The notes: a model not told the origin generated them from the letters alone. A stretch of 64,000 nucleotides of DNA from Amborella trichopoda (GCF_000471905.2 NW_006498435.1:2080670-2144669); one strand, 5' to 3'; numbered from the stretch's first letter, positions 45,200 to 58,018 are shown. Translations and numbers: made by a program.

Positions 45200-46263
45200 T
45201 GTTAGGTTTTGGGTAGTGGTGATGGATGAAGCACGATGGAAAACTTTACAGATTGTTGATAGCTTGAACGCACGGTCGATAATTTGAACTCACGGTCAAT
45301 AACTTGAACGCACAACTGATAGCTTGAACTCACGGTCGATAGTATGAACCCACGATCGATAGCTTGAATGCACGACCGACAGCTTGAACTCATGGTCGTT
45401 AGCTTGAACCCACGATCGATAGCTTGAACTCATGATCGATTGCTTGAAACCACGACCGATAGCTTGAACTCACGTCCGATAGCTTGAATCCACGATTGAT
45501 AGCTTGAACTCACGTCCGATGGCTTGAACTTATAATCGATAAATTTGACTACCCCTCATAAGACGAACTTACGCTTGATAAGCCTTGCACTAACTCTCGT
45601 CCTAGGAAAAATTTAGCAGCAACTCCCCTAGACCGTGATAAAGCTTGGATTATGCCAGAACACTCTTAATACTAGTCGGACTCCAATAGAAGTCGAAATC
45701 TAGATTCAGAGGATATATATGGAAAAACGAAACACTCCTAGTACCAGTCGGACTCCCATAGGAGTCGGAATCTGGATTCGGAGATTATATCTCGAAAAAC
45801 GAAGCACTCCTAGTACCAGTCGGACTCCCATAGGAGTCAAAATCTGGATTCGAAGGTTATACAATGGGGCAACAAAGATTGGGGTCTGGAGGTACGAAAG
45901 AAGCTCGTTTTCTTTGAAGTGTGGATCACCCCCTACTCCATTCAAAACCAATGTACAATAGGGTATCTGGAGAGCTCATGCCCAGGATACAGCCAGATCA
46001 TAAATAATCAAAGTTTTTGAGTTGCATGCTCAGAAAATTCTCTAAAAACACAACAACAAATTTGATGTTACTTAAAAAAGAAACATCAAAAAGAAATTCT
46101 ATGAGTTCATTTTTCTCAAATCCTTCTTCAAAATGTTGTTGAAAATCTCCATTAACTTCCCTCCCTTCTCTCTCCCAAATTCATACATCTCCATATATCT
46201 TCTTTCTCTTGCTCAAGGCTTATATAGTAGAGAAATAATATAATACAGGGAGAGTAGAGAAGT

Positions 46264-46307
<44 letters not shown>

Positions 46308-46520
46308 TATAATGCCAAGTGCATGACACTTGTTCCCCATGAGGGCATGGATGTAAATTCATCATGACCCAGCAACAAATAAAAAAACTAATAAGACAAT
46401 ACAAAAAGGTGGGAGGAAGAAGTGGTGGTTCATGCATACCAAAAGAGTATGATGGACTATCACCAATTTCAACATTAAAAATGCTTTTGACACTCCAAAT
46501 TTTTTAATAAAAAATTAACA
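45200..46520 (-). repeat. 3' LTR of the 17.3-kb Copia element
   Basis: 1,321 bp. It contains, in plus coordinates, the 20-bp minisatellite (45,252-45,540), a roughly 72-bp repeat with CCAGTCGGACTCC words (45,660-45,860) and a GA microsatellite (46,269-46,305). It aligns over its whole length with 61,135-62,495. Confidence 0.93.
45252..45540. repeat. 20-bp minisatellite, about 14 copies, inside the LTR
   Basis: Unit GATAGCTTGAACTCACGGTC with variable positions (ACTCACG/ACGCACG/ACCCACG, GGTC/GATC/GACC). The same array occurs in the other LTR at 61,192-61,500. Confidence 0.93.
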
Positions 46521-46532
46521 ATCCCCCACTAG
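46521..46532 (-). promoter_or_regulatory. Polypurine tract of the Copia element
   Basis: On the minus strand AGTGGGGGAT lies directly before the TGTTAA start of the 3' LTR, the usual place for plus-strand priming. Confidence 0.8.
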
Positions 46533-47585
46533 TTTAAAAAACCTACCAGACAGAGAAAATAAGTAAGATCAGGAAAGAAAATACATAAGTGAAGGTGTCA
46601 TTCAGACTTGAACCTCTATAGAGTGTTATACAAAGCACTTATCAAGACAATGAGTGAACGAATCTTGAACTATGTTCATAAAAGATAAGCCTCCCACATA
46701 CCACATATTTCCTTTCAAAAGCTGTGATTTTCAAAAAGGCCTGTGCAATAATGGCCATGCACTCTACCGGCTTTTCATGAGTGCTCTAAGGAATGCCCAA
46801 TTCCCATAGAAAGTGGCCTTCACCTCCACGCTCATATAGGTAAGTTCATGGACGATGTTTTGCAATGGAACATCCCAGCCTAGGCCTTACATTATCTAGG
46901 CAAATGGAATCATTAAGAGCAAAGCTCAACCTCACGATTCATCGTAGTAAATGTACCACACAGCTAGGGATGGGGTAGAAATTTATAAATTTCCATAATA
47001 TAAAAACTTTGTGGTAGCCACAACCATCAAACATCACAGGAGCGACTTGTTTTCCCCTTGATCCTTGGACTTGGGATCTACTTATCCTAGGTAGGGCTCC
47101 CATCGCCTTATGGAATAAATTCATTTGGGCTCAATCCCATCCCTCTAGCTTTCTTCCAGACTTGGTGCTTGGCAAGGTTTTTCTCAAAATTCTACTAAGT
47201 GCTAGGTATTGCTGATATGGAGTACAATTATGACTCCATTTCAAGCATAAGTCTGACTTTGCCTCAAGCGACTATAACTGGATTTCTCGAAGTAAATCCC
47301 TAACCATTCACTTGGTTTATAAAACTTCACAGTCACACCGCATGAGACTGCAGGCTTGGGACTTGACCATGTGGTACGTCTACTAGCAAGTTCCTTAGCC
47401 ACTTAGCCTTCACACAATGGAATCCAAGGAAATTTACTCCAATCATTTAGAGATACAAATCTACCTCTTGAAATCCAAAAAAAACACCTCACCACAAGAG
47501 GAGATACATCAGAAAGTCATCGATTCATAAGAATCATGAAAACATCATTGTACTTATAAATATAGTAGAACACCTGCATTATGTA
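46533..47585 (-). mobile_element. Copia 3' internal region without recognised coding
   Basis: Between RNase H and the polypurine tract. Weak Copia-like words appear, but no domain could be named. Confidence 0.5.
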
Positions 47586-47589
47586 GGTC

Positions 47590-47878
47590 ATTGTCTATAG
47601 TTCATTTCAAATATCTTAAGACCCCAAAGATCGCATCTAATGCTCTTAACCTGGGTATAGGTACTTCTACTCAGTTTACCCATAGCAAAGGCTATATCTG
47701 GTCTAGTACATCACATTGCATACATTATACATCCAATGACTTTGGCATAGTCCAATTGGGAAACTGGACCTTCATGGTTATTTTTGAGTTAATTGTGAGC
47801 ATCGTAAGGGGTTGAAACTGGCTTGGAATCAAAGCGATAAAATCTTTTGAGCACTTTCTCTATATAGAGGTGGTTAGA
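47590..47878 (-). mobile_element. Copia reverse transcriptase end and RNase H start
   Basis: Contains HLYIEKVLKRFYRFDSKPVS followed by TPYDAHN, and then words matching the C-I-M-Y-A ... R-P-D-I-A-F-A region found at this place in Copia polyproteins. Confidence 0.85.
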
Positions 47879-48654
47879 TGCCTCGATCTCACCCTCCAGG
47901 TCGGGTTGACCTGGTGGCACGTGTCTCGAGGTCCAAAGAGAACCCAGGACTTGAGACTGCTCTCTCGGGAACCTTGTTAAGAAACAAGGGCAGGTATACC
48001 AACCGATGAGAGAGAAATTTAATGTGAGGCAGGACACACCTCATCTGGGTTCGTGACTCACTGGGGCTCACTCGTGTGGGCGCACTTTTAGATCACGATG
48101 GAATGCCCCACAGTCCTTCAACTGGTTAGAAATCGCCTCCTCCTATTTCTGCAATCACACACATTAATTTTACAAGACAAGTGGGCCAAGGGACTCCACC
48201 TTGTCTTTGGCCGAATGCACATAGTCATGCGCATTCAAAGGAAGAAGGAAAGAAGAAGAGGATAGCGATTGGGGTGATAAAAGAAGAAGGAAGACATAAT
48301 AGAGGAAAGGGAATAAAAAAGAGAAATTTAACCAGGTGGCTAAATTGACACAGTGGCTAGACCAGTAATTGATTGACCCGGGGTGGTAACAAGACGAGCA
48401 CGGTAACTTAGACCGGCACTACGGCAATATTACTTGATGACAGAACGAACACTAACCGGCCTGGCACGATGGCTAGCCGATCTTGGTAGCAAGATGGGGG
48501 CAGTAACTCAAACCGACATGGTGGCAATACTGTTCGATGACGGGACTACCATGGCAGTGTTAATCTTAACCTCCCTTGGTCAAACGAGAGAAAAAGAGGG
48601 AGATGAAAGAGAGAGGGGAGAAAAGAAGAAAGAGAAGAGAGAGAAGAAATAAAT

Positions 48655-49082
48655 AAGAGAAGCATGGAAGGTGATGAGGTTGCACCGTTCATGACAGGAG
48701 AGAGAGAAGAGGAAGAAAGCATGGACCGCGATAAGGTTCTACCGTCCACGAGAGGGGAGAAAGAAAGAAGAAAACATGGACGGCGATGGAGTTTCGCCGT
48801 CCATGGCACAGGAGAGAGAGAGAAGAAAACATAGACGGCGATGGGGTTTCACAGTCCATGACAGGAGAGAGAGAGAGAGAAGAAGGAAACATGGACAGCA
48901 ATGGGGTTCCGCCGTCTAAGAAAGGAGGGAAAGAAAAAGAGAACATGAATGGCGATGGGGTTCCACCGTCCATGAAGGAGAGAGAGAAGAAGAAGAGAAC
49001 ATGGATGGTGATAACGTTTCGCCGTCCATGACAAGAGAGAGTAGAATAAGAGAATATGGATGACAATGAGGTTCTGTCGTCC
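48655..49082. repeat. GA-rich hairpin minisatellite, array 1
   Basis: About 7 units of 55-60 bp: a GAGAGAGAAGAAGAGAACAT purine part followed by ATGGACGGCGATG, a GGTT turn and CCGCCGTCCATGA. Each unit is thus an inverted repeat with a 9-bp stem. Confidence 0.9.
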
Positions 49083-49087
49083 ATGAC
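49083..49087. repeat. Target-site duplication ATGAC, left
   Basis: Identical to 50,649-50,653 and part of the minisatellite unit. It brackets the TGTCACGCC...TTACA insertion. Confidence 0.85.
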
Positions 49088-50648
49088 TGTCACGCCTCAA
49101 GAATTTACAATACTGATATTCCTGAGAAGTGACAGTCAAAACATTATTTACATCTNNNNNNNNNNNNNNNNNNNNTGAAACAGCAGTTATCCTGAAAAAA
49201 TGTTTACCATAATTTGATGATTTTGGCTACTCAGTAAGTGATCATCATAATCCTAAAAATAATCATGGTTGGAAGATATCAATATTTTCAAAAAGGAGAT
49301 CTATTAACAGAAATGCATCAACAATTTCACTTTCAAAAATGCGTAATTAAGTATAATTCAAATAATTGAAATGCGTATAACATTTTAACGTCAGTGCATA
49401 ATTAAAAAGATTTCACAAAATACCCTGCTGGCGTCCCAAGTAGGTCACCTATATACCCCGTCAGCGTCCTGGTGGGTCCACTTAATCCCAATCGGCGTCC
49501 CAAATAGATCCACTTAATCCCTGCAGGTCCACTTATATCTCACCGGCGTACCGGATGAGTCCACTTAATCCCTACCAGCGTACCGGATAGGTCCACTTAT
49601 ACCTTACCGGCGAACCGGATGAGTCCACTTGCATACTTTAAGTATTTCTAAATTACTTTAAACATTCGAAAGCAGCAATATCATGTACTCAACATAACAC
49701 TGAAATGATTAATATGAATTTCACTAAAACCATTAATGACAGTCACTTTCAATAACATTTTAAAAATAACCAGTCAAATATTTTTGGGCCTCAAATTTAG
49801 AAAGGTAGCAGTTCATAAAGACATTCTAGCATAATTGCCAATCTAATATGTATAGAAAAACTCTTATAGAAATTCAAGAATACGGAATTATCACAATTTA
49901 TGGGATGTCAATTCGTAAATAAACATTTCACAGACAATGCTATAATCAAATAAAAAATATCAGTTTTCAAATAATAAGGCAGTCATTTGCACATGAATTT
50001 ACAATGTCTAAATATTCAAAAACAGTAGAAAGAAATCTCACAATTTTACTAAAAGCAGAAATATCACATTTATTTCTAATAATTTTACAGTATCTAAAAT
50101 TCTCTAACAATAGACAAGAAAAATAAATAAACTTATTTCTAAGAATTTACAGCATTTAAAATTTATAACATAGATAAAATATCACAATTTTATTAAAAAT
50201 ATTATTTTTCAAAACAATGAGGTCGCTTACACATAAAATTTATCGCGCCTAAAATTCATGATAATAAGCAGAAGTAATTATTTCATTTCATTTTTAAGAA
50301 GAACGGATTATTTTTCAAGATAATGAAGTCACTTACCTAAAATATTTGAGAAGGAGCTTCCGATAAAAATTCAGCTAGAGGGAGGAGTTCACTGTGTTTG
50401 TAAGAGGGAGAGTGAGAAAGGAGTTGTTAACGACTCCATCATGTGTATGAGGTGTCGCGTAATTAACCACTTTTAACACTTGAAAACCACGTCCACTAAA
50501 GGACGTGGCAAGGCAGCAAAAGCTTAAGGTAAAAGATTTTGAAAGTAGTGATGGTCCCTAAGGATCATCATGCTCATATGGACCATTACTTATTAAAAGT
50601 TTCTTTTCTTTTCATTTTTTTTTTTTTTGAAATTTTAGAATTATTACA
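49088..50648. mobile_element. Solo-LTR-like insertion (1.56 kb, contains the assembly gap)
   Basis: Begins TGTCACGCCTC and ends ATTATTACA, with a perfect 5-bp duplication ATGAC at both sides, inside the hairpin minisatellite. It contains no coding sequence. A roughly 45-bp repeat with GTCCACTTAATCCC and GGCGTACCGGATGAGTC words lies at 49,425-49,630. Because a gap of unknown true size lies only 68 bp from the start, a longer element collapsed to one LTR is possible. Confidence 0.75.
49156..49175. other. Assembly gap (20 N)
   Basis: A run of 20 N. The real length of the missing sequence is unknown. Confidence 1.
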
Positions 50649-51335
50649 ATGACATGAAAGAGAGAAGAAGTAGAGAACATGGACGATGATGAGGTTCTGC
50701 CATCCATGATAGGAGAGAGAGAGAGAAGAAGAGAACATGGACGACAATGAGGTTTTGCCGTCCATGACAGAAGAGAGAGAGAAGAAGAGAACATGGATGG
50801 CGATGAGGTTCTGCCGTCCATGATAGGAGAGAGAGAAGAAGAGAACATGGACGGCGATGAGGTTCCACCGTCCATGATAGGAGAGAGAGAGAGAAGAAGA
50901 GAATATGGACGAAGATGGGGTTCCACCATCCATGAAGGGAGAGAGAGGGAAAAGAGAACATAGACGGCGATGAGGTTCCGTCGTCCATGACAGGAGAGAG
51001 AGAGAAGAGAACATGGCTGACGATGAGGTTCTGCCGTCCATGATAGGAGAGAAAGAGAAGAAGAGAACATGGACGACGATGGGGTTCCACCATCTATGAA
51101 GGGAGAGAGAGGGAAACGAGAACATGGATGACGATGGGGTTTTACCGTCCATGACAGGAGAGAGAGAGAGAAGAGAACATGGATGACGATGAGGTTCTGC
51201 CATCCATGATAGGAAAGAAAGAGACGAAGAGAACATGGACGGCGACGGGGTTCCACCATCTATGAAGGGAGAGAGAGGGAAAAGAGAACATGGATGACGA
51301 TGGGGTTTTGCCGCCCATGAAGGAGATAAAGCCAA
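50649..51335. repeat. GA-rich hairpin minisatellite, array 2
   Basis: Continuation of array 1 after the nested insertion, about 12 units. The first bases (ATGAC) are the right-hand target duplication. On the minus strand the array stays open in all three frames for 149-287 codons because the units lack stops. These are not protein genes. Confidence 0.9.
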
Positions 51336-51449
51336 GAGAGATAAAAGAGAAGAAAACACACGCGACGATGGACCACCGCCTTGCGTGTCAAAAAAGACTC
51401 GGACAGGACCCGGCCAGCCACTCGAGTTAAGGCCCGGCTTACTGTGCAT

Positions 51450-51870
51450 GTTTCAGGGGAGGAAGGACATCATGATTGACGATAAACACCGCCATGCATG
51501 AATGGAGAAGAGAGAGAGAAAAGAACAGGGAGAAAAAAAGAAGAGAGATTAGGAAAGAAAAGAATGAGAAAGGAAGGAAAGAAGAGGGAGAAGGAGAGAA
51601 GAAATAAGAGAAAGAGATAAAGAAAAGAACAGAGAAAAAGAAGAGAAAGAGATAAAGACACGAAAAGAGAGGAGAAAAGAGGAGAGAGGAGAGAGAGAAA
51701 AGGGGAGAAAGAAAGAGAAAGAGGGGGTGAGGAGAGAGAAAGAAAGAAGAGGAAGAGAGAAGAGAAGAGGAGAGAGAAAGAGAGAAAAGAGGAGGAGAGA
51801 GAAAGTTACCTTCATCGAAAGGTATCCAACTTTTTCTTCTCTCGCCTCTCTCTCTCTCCAAAACGTGCCC
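51450..51870. repeat. Purine-rich low-complexity stretch
   Basis: More than 400 bp of almost pure A and G on the plus strand. It is capable of triplex-like structure and has no coding meaning. Confidence 0.9.
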
Positions 51871-51879
51871 ACAATCTCA

Positions 51880-53275
51880 ATGTAAAACTCTCAAATTTTA
51901 TTCATAAAATTGAAAATTGAGGAGGGGTCCTTTATAATTAGGTTTAACATGTATTTATAGAATTAGGCCCAAACATGGGTGGATGCTCAAAATCTAGCCT
52001 AATGATAATTACAACTTAATTGAATTAAAGAAATCTAAAAAAGGGTGAAAAATGACGGTGTTGCGCCTGTCTAACAATACATGAAATTTCAAAATAATCT
52101 CTGCTGCTGCCCTAGAACTTGCGTAATCTTCCATGGATGATTCCAAGTTGCTCCGACGCCCGTTTGACAAAACGATGATTGCTTTCTCTTTGGGCTCAAC
52201 ATTATGATCATTTTGATACCAACTTCGAGCCACAAATCAAGTTTTTAGGCCATGATCATGCAACTTGAAATTTGTACGAATCTTGAAAATTTTCGATCGA
52301 TTGTGTGTTCGTTCTTTAAATTTTTTGTGATTTCTTCGTTGGATTACACTGAGCATGCCGTTACGATCGCGTTGCAACAAATGCAGCTTGATTTCGTGCC
52401 CAAACGAAGATTTTACGGTTTTTGGGTTTTGGCCGGAATCTACAACAACTTCGACACCTTCGTGTGCCGAATCCAACCGTTCATCATACACGGGGTTCAA
52501 ACCAGTTGTAGCCTCGGACCTTATGTACACGATGGAACTGGTTTCGTATCGATCAGGCACGAGCACCGTGATATGGCTACTCAAGCGAGTCATGTTGTTG
52601 TTCTGCAATTATCTTCATGAATCACCAACTTCTCTCTAGTTTTTTTTCCCTGCTCGGGCATCATCACGAGATGTGCCACATATCAAAACGCTCGTCTTGA
52701 CGAGATGAATACGCTCCAAAAGTTTGAGCATGATCCGACTCATAAAGAGGGAAATATGGGTCTTTGAAGTTGCTGCTCGTGACTGTACAAACCAGTCTCC
52801 TTTAATGGAGATTGGTGTAGGGTGGTCACACGGGAATGGTGTGCGGCTTACCCCTTTTTAATGTTTCACCCATAACTTTGTCCTGGAGCGTATGTTTAAG
52901 TTGAACTTGACTTATGAGGGTTTTTTACCGTGTCGGATCCAATGGCGATCCCATAACTATTTGACGCACTGAAAGTAGAGTTCTACTTACAGAGTCTGTT
53001 TGAAGGTTCTACAGGCTGATTTTTTTGAAACTGTGTCTTTATCTGCACTGCCTTAGACATGCTGGATTGTGACGAAACTTGGCAGGTGGCCTTTTGAAGT
53101 CCTTAGGAAGATTCTAGCTCGTTCTGAGGAACTTCTGAGACTGTCTAAAATTCCACTATAAGTCATGGCTTTATTGACCGACTTCCTCTTTTATTCCGCA
53201 TCTGGGACCCAATGTGCTGAAAAATGTCTTCAAACAAGTGGCTATAGGTTCAAACATACCCAGTCGGTTGTCTCA
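51880..53275. other. Unassigned sequence inside the 5.4-kb insertion
   Basis: Overlapping open frames on both strands at 52,237-52,620 (122-123 codons) have no recognised motifs and probably reflect a stop-poor leader. Nothing else was recognised. Confidence 0.35.
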
Positions 53276-53600
53276 CTATTTTAATTCTAAGTAACACATC
53301 AGCTGGCCTAATGTCTTTCATATTGAACTCAAAAGACAATAATATCCTTAATGCATGCAGTGTTGCTGCCAAGTATGAGCATAACATCTTCATACAAGCA
53401 AATTATGTCTACTGCACTATCACAAACACTGGCATAAACACATGTATCAGAATCACTGATCTGAAATCCTTGTGAAGTAATAATTCTATTGAATTTTTCA
53501 TGCCACTGGTTGGTACTTGTTTCAAACCATATAAGGATTTTCTTCCAAAAGATACATCTGGAAGTCAGGACCAAAGTCAATTGGATTCCTAATTCTCTTA
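53276..53600 (-). mobile_element. Copia reverse transcriptase part
   Basis: Contains HEKFNRIITSQGFQISDSDT, then a C-V-Y block and a block resembling the catalytic Y-V-D-D region (ICLYEDVMLILGSN), typical Copia RT words. Confidence 0.85.
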
Positions 53601-53659
53601 CTTCTCTTGGGTTCTAAATGCTCAGGGATTTCATGTTCACCAATTTTATGTTTAGAATA

Positions 53660-54560
53660 TCAAGCTTCATATTCATTATCCCACTCACCAATAAATGTGT
53701 GTTCAAAAAATTCTGCAGCCCTGGACCCTATGATAACATTTGACTCCAAGTCCAAAAATCTATAGGCTTTGTTATGCTTAGCATAGCCCATAAAAACACA
53801 CTTTATAGATCTAGGTCCAAGTTTGGGCCTCTTAAGGTTAGGGAGCCTTACTAAGGCTGCACATCCCCAAACCTTGAGAAAATCTAGATGAGGTTTCCTA
53901 CCTTTCCAACTTTCATATGGTGAAGCACTAGAATTCGAATATAGTATACAATTTAAAATGAAACAAGCAGACATAAGGGCTTCTCCTCAAAGATTAGCTG
54001 GGAGGTTGGAGCTGATGAGCATTGTATTGACCATCTCCATAAGAGTACAATTTTCCTTTCAGCTAAGCTATTCTGTTGTGGTGTGTATGGGGCAATAACT
54101 TGGTGAATAATTCCATTTTCTTCACAATAGTTAGTGAAATCAGTGAAACAATTTTCACCACCTCTGTCACTTTTGAGAACCTTAATTTTTTTGAATTCGG
54201 TTGGTTCTCAACTTCTGTTGTGTAAACCTTGAATTTCTCAAATACTTCATCTTTGTTTCTTATCAAATAAACATAAGTGTATCTTGAGAAATATCTATGA
54301 AAGTGACAAAATATTTCTTGCCTCCACAAGTTTGTACACCTCTCAGATCACAGACATCACTATGAATTAATTTCAGTAACTTGGAACTTCTTTCTACTTA
54401 AGGAAAGGGTTTTATTGTGATCTTAGACCGTACACAGACTTCACACATAGTATTCTCTAAATTCACACACTTAGGAATAAGATGTAAACTACTCATTTTC
54501 TAAATGTATGCTAATTAACATGTCCTAATCTACCAAGCCATAAGGAAATAGATGAAGCAT
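53660..54560 (-). mobile_element. Copia integrase part
   Basis: Contains RYTYVYLIRNKDEVFEKFKV (core start), a P-Y-T-P-Q-Q-N-like block near 54,070, and the C-terminal PHLDFLKVWGCAALVRLPNL and FMGYAKHNKAYRFLDLESN. It precedes the reverse transcriptase, which places the element in Copia. Confidence 0.9.
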
Positions 54561-54599
54561 ATACACTAAAGAAGATGTACCTATGTCAATATGAAGATC

Positions 54600-55195
54600 G
54601 AGTTTGCACATGCCTTACGAGGCGTAGCCCATTCCCACAAAGACGTCATTCTTCAACAAGATAAACTTGTCTAACTCAAAGACAAGTTTGAAACCCCCCT
54701 TGTTCAAACGGCACACAGGTACCAGGTTTCTCCGGACTTCAGGGGCATGGAACACATCCAGAAGGGAAAGACTTTGTCGGATGTGAATTGTAATAAGTCA
54801 TATACATGTTCCTGTTATTACAGACATGTCTGGTGGCACCTGAGTCCACCCACCGGTTTGTAGTACCCCTTTTTACATATACTTCAGAGATCATGGCATC
54901 AAATTTTTCTTTGGTCACGTTGGCTTAAGCTTGCAACTTCTTTTTAATTCTGTAGAATTTCTGCACATGGCTAGTTTTGACAAAGAAGATTTATACTAAG
55001 GGTTTCTTTCCTTTATCCTGGGTTGTCTTTGCGTTTACATCTTTGGTGTCTTTATTTTCTTCTTTCTTTCCTTCCATCTTGATTCCTTTTTTAATTATTG
55101 GTTTCTTTCTTCTCGGACTTTCAACTGTGTGAGCTCTGACGATCATTTGAGATTTGTATTCTTTGGCATCTCAGAGTCTGACATCTTCTTCAATT
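54600..55195 (-). mobile_element. Copia gag end and protease region
   Basis: Words matching the region of the protease W-V-D-S-G-A-T motif (minus strand, about 54,840) and the lysine-rich gag end (about 55,000-55,140) are visible. Confidence 0.65.
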
Positions 55196-57265
55196 CTTAG
55201 ATGGGTCTGGTCGGGGCCAGGTCTTCGCCTCAGTTCTCATGCGGTCTCATGGAGTGGCATGCACACGGGGTGGAAGACCCTCTCTCAAACAACCGCGGGG
55301 GATCCACGCGTGCTGGACACCTATGGGTGTGCGAGCGCACGGGCTCTCATTTGCGTGGATAGGAACCAACAACGAGAGAGATTTTATGTCGGGGGAGGTG
55401 CGTTCGTGCCCTTACCTCATCGCTTGGGGTTCGTGGGACAAGCCCGGGCGGTTCGCCCTCTTAGAACAATCACGAAGCCCTCTAGTTATCTGCCAGCACG
55501 ATTTGGATGGGGACTCTCTTTCGGTCGAAAGGTCTCTTCTCTCTCTCTCTCTCGCTCTTGTGAAACTACAATGGGGGTCGGTTATCCCCTTTTGTGACAG
55601 TTCTCACTTGGAGGGAGACTGATTGGCCAGCCTAAGAAGGTGTACAAGAAACTGAAGATTGGCACTCGCGGGTGTGCTCGTGACCTCCCGTTCCTAATGG
55701 GCGCGGGCTGCTGTCTAAGGCAGAGGATGTGTAGAGGAAGAGAGAGAAAGGGTGCAGGATGTGACCCGGCTGGAGAGAGAAAGAGAATGTGCTTGCACGG
55801 GCATAGATTTTTTCTCGCTCCGGGACGGATGTGACTGCACACTTAGAGGTATTTTCTCTCTCTGAAAAATTTTTCTCTCTCCTCTTAGTGGGATTAAGGA
55901 TTCAGACGTAAGAGATGAGTGAAAACAAGCGTTATGCCTCTATTTTAGCTATGAATGATGCTTAATAATATGCCCTTTTAGAAGTGACTTAAGCTTTCTT
56001 ATATAGAGGATTCACCTAACATGGGTGAACACTAAAAAACAAAGCTTAATTATAATTTAAAAAATTACAATAAAATCTTGAAATTAGGTGCAATGATCAA
56101 AATGCCCCTGAGACTTTTATATTAATGACGAAACCATCCCTATTGAGGGTCCTTTCGCCATTGACAGATCTGAGAAGCTTTTCTGTGGACTTGTAGCGAT
56201 GGTTCAACCGATTTATTGTTATATCCTCCGTCTTGTTAGATTCTGAGCATTTTGATACCCTTTAGTCGTGTTGAGGCAGCCTTTTCCATTTGGTGGAAGT
56301 CCGGCCGGATTCGTGAACGTCAGTCGCTAATGCCCTTTGACCTGTGATGCTTTGAGTCTTCGTTCTGCCTGCATGTGAAAGAGGAGACTGTCTTAGTCGT
56401 TTTGTACCAAGTTTGGTATGTTTTGGTCTTCATTTGCAGCGTTTCCTAATTTCACTAAAGGGATTCTGACAACCGAGCAGGTTTGCTTTTCCAGCAAGCT
56501 AGGGATCTGTACCTATCGGGCCTTGGATGAGGTACAATAGTTACACTAGTTTGCAGCTCTTCGTGAGGTGGTTGCATTGAACTCGTCCTCGCAGTGATCT
56601 CATACACAGATTTCGAGCTGTGCTTCACGAGGTTCGAGATGTCTTCCTCTTAAAAACTCTGATTTTTTTGTTATGTGGTCACCTTCTTTTTAAAAGAAGT
56701 GGGTCGTGCCACAATGCGTGCCCTAAGTCAGAATGACGAGGCTGACGTTATCTAGAACATGTCAAAGTCTGAACTTTTTCTGGTTCTTGGTGAAGGTAGT
56801 ATGGGTTCTTTAAATTCCACCTCGAGATTCGATGTCGTAGTCTCCGTGCTTGGGGACTAATTCAATGAAGTCGCATTGCGATAGTGTAAAACCTGCCTGT
56901 TTTGAGGCTGTACAGGAGTAGACCCCTTTTGGGTGGTCCGATTGAGCCCAAATTTGGTCCTCGAGGGTTTTTTGACATTCTGAGTGCAGTGGCAATGGTC
57001 TAGTTTTGTTTTGAAACCTTTAACATAGGGCTACAATTGTAGGGTCTCTCTTCGGCGTGATAGCATTACTCACAGCAGGACCTTTAGCATAGGACTTATT
57101 TCGTGGCACGACTATGGTCTGTCAGTGTTTTGAGTACCAGTAGGACCAAGTTGTTATCGGCTCTCTCTTATTCGTGTGGGAGGTGTAAGTACCTCTGTGG
57201 GAGGTATAAGTACGTCAAAAATGACGTATAATAGAGTCATTAACTGTTTAGGGCTAAAGTCTTCA
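55196..57265. mobile_element. Unassigned 2-kb segment inside the Copia gag region
   Basis: GC-richer DNA with overlapping open frames at 55,154-55,622 and no recognised protein. It interrupts the order gag to protease and is probably another insertion. Borders are approximate and no target duplication was found. Confidence 0.4.
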
Positions 57266-57269
57266 GACT

Positions 57270-57531
57270 TATGCATTAATGTATTTCTGTAGTCTTTCTA
57301 TGAAGGAGAAAATTTGTCAATTATTGCCCCGACATAGAATGCATCATCAAGTTTAATACCATTCGATTCAAGTTCATTTCTATGATATGAAAATCATGAA
57401 TATGAGCCAATATCGCTTTTTCTTTTATAATTTTAAGGTTTATCTGCTAATGAAGTACTTATTTTTTGCTAGCATCTTGTTCCCTATATTTAGTTTCTAG
57501 AGCTAGCCATAGTTCCTTTGCAGTTGACATT
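57270..57531 (-). mobile_element. Copia gag, middle part
   Basis: Contains TAKELWLALETKYREQDASKK-like words, characteristic of Copia gag (UBN2 domain). Confidence 0.85.
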
Positions 57532-58018
57532 CTTGCTGTCATGATCCCACCCCCTGCCGCCTGCCAGTGGGCGACAGAGTGAGGGATCGTGACTGAAGGT
57601 CGCGAACGTCACTCAGGAGGGAGTGGCTCAATACATAAAAACACAGAATCAAGAGCAAACCATGAAATAAAACTAGAGTAAACCCACACACCAGACAAAT
57701 ATCAATCCAAAAGAACAGTCATCTCATTCATTCAACATCAAAACTTTCTTCAAGGTACTAATGGCCCAAAATATACAAAATGAAGTATACATCATGTTGC
57801 TGAAACTACCAAAACATACTGTGAAAGTCCTTAAAAGACGGCTTCTCGAACTTCTTAATTTCAAGCTTCAAGCCCTCAAACTGCCACCCACCTTTAACAC
57901 AGATGCCACTCCCCCTTCACTCTATAGTTATGAGATTAAGATGGAATGAGCTAAAAGCACAGTAAGAAAATATACACCATTACAATCCAACCAGCATAAC
58001 AGTGATACAATATGCAAT

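Larger units (their letters stand above)
47879..53275. mobile_element. Insertion of about 5.4 kb in the Copia RT region, family unresolved
   Basis: Copia coding sequence stops at 53,276 and resumes at 47,878. The intervening DNA begins TGCCTCGATCTC and ends GGTTGTCTCA, LTR-like TG...CA termini, but no matching target duplication is visible, so the borders are tentative. It contains GA-rich hairpin minisatellites, a nested solo-LTR-like unit, a purine-rich stretch at 51.45-51.86 kb, and sequence at 51.88-53.2 kb that resembles an untranslated LTR leader. No recognisable polyprotein was seen. Confidence 0.5.

Noticed and set aside
45252-45540. CRISPR-like regular array
   Set aside because: The units are contiguous 20-bp repeats without unique spacers, in a plant LTR. 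This is a minisatellite.
50586-51449. Minus-strand open frame of 287 codons, and its 215- and 149-codon companions
   Set aside because: They are translations of the GA-rich hairpin minisatellite. All three frames are open because the unit lacks stops, and the products are simple repeats.
52237-52620. Two overlapping 122-123 codon frames on opposite strands
   Set aside because: Complementary stop-poor sequence inside an insertion. Neither translation has recognisable motifs.
55154-55622. Plus-strand open frames of 127-147 codons
   Set aside because: Arginine/glycine-rich products of a GC-rich segment inside the Copia element. Both frames are equally open and no family was recognised.
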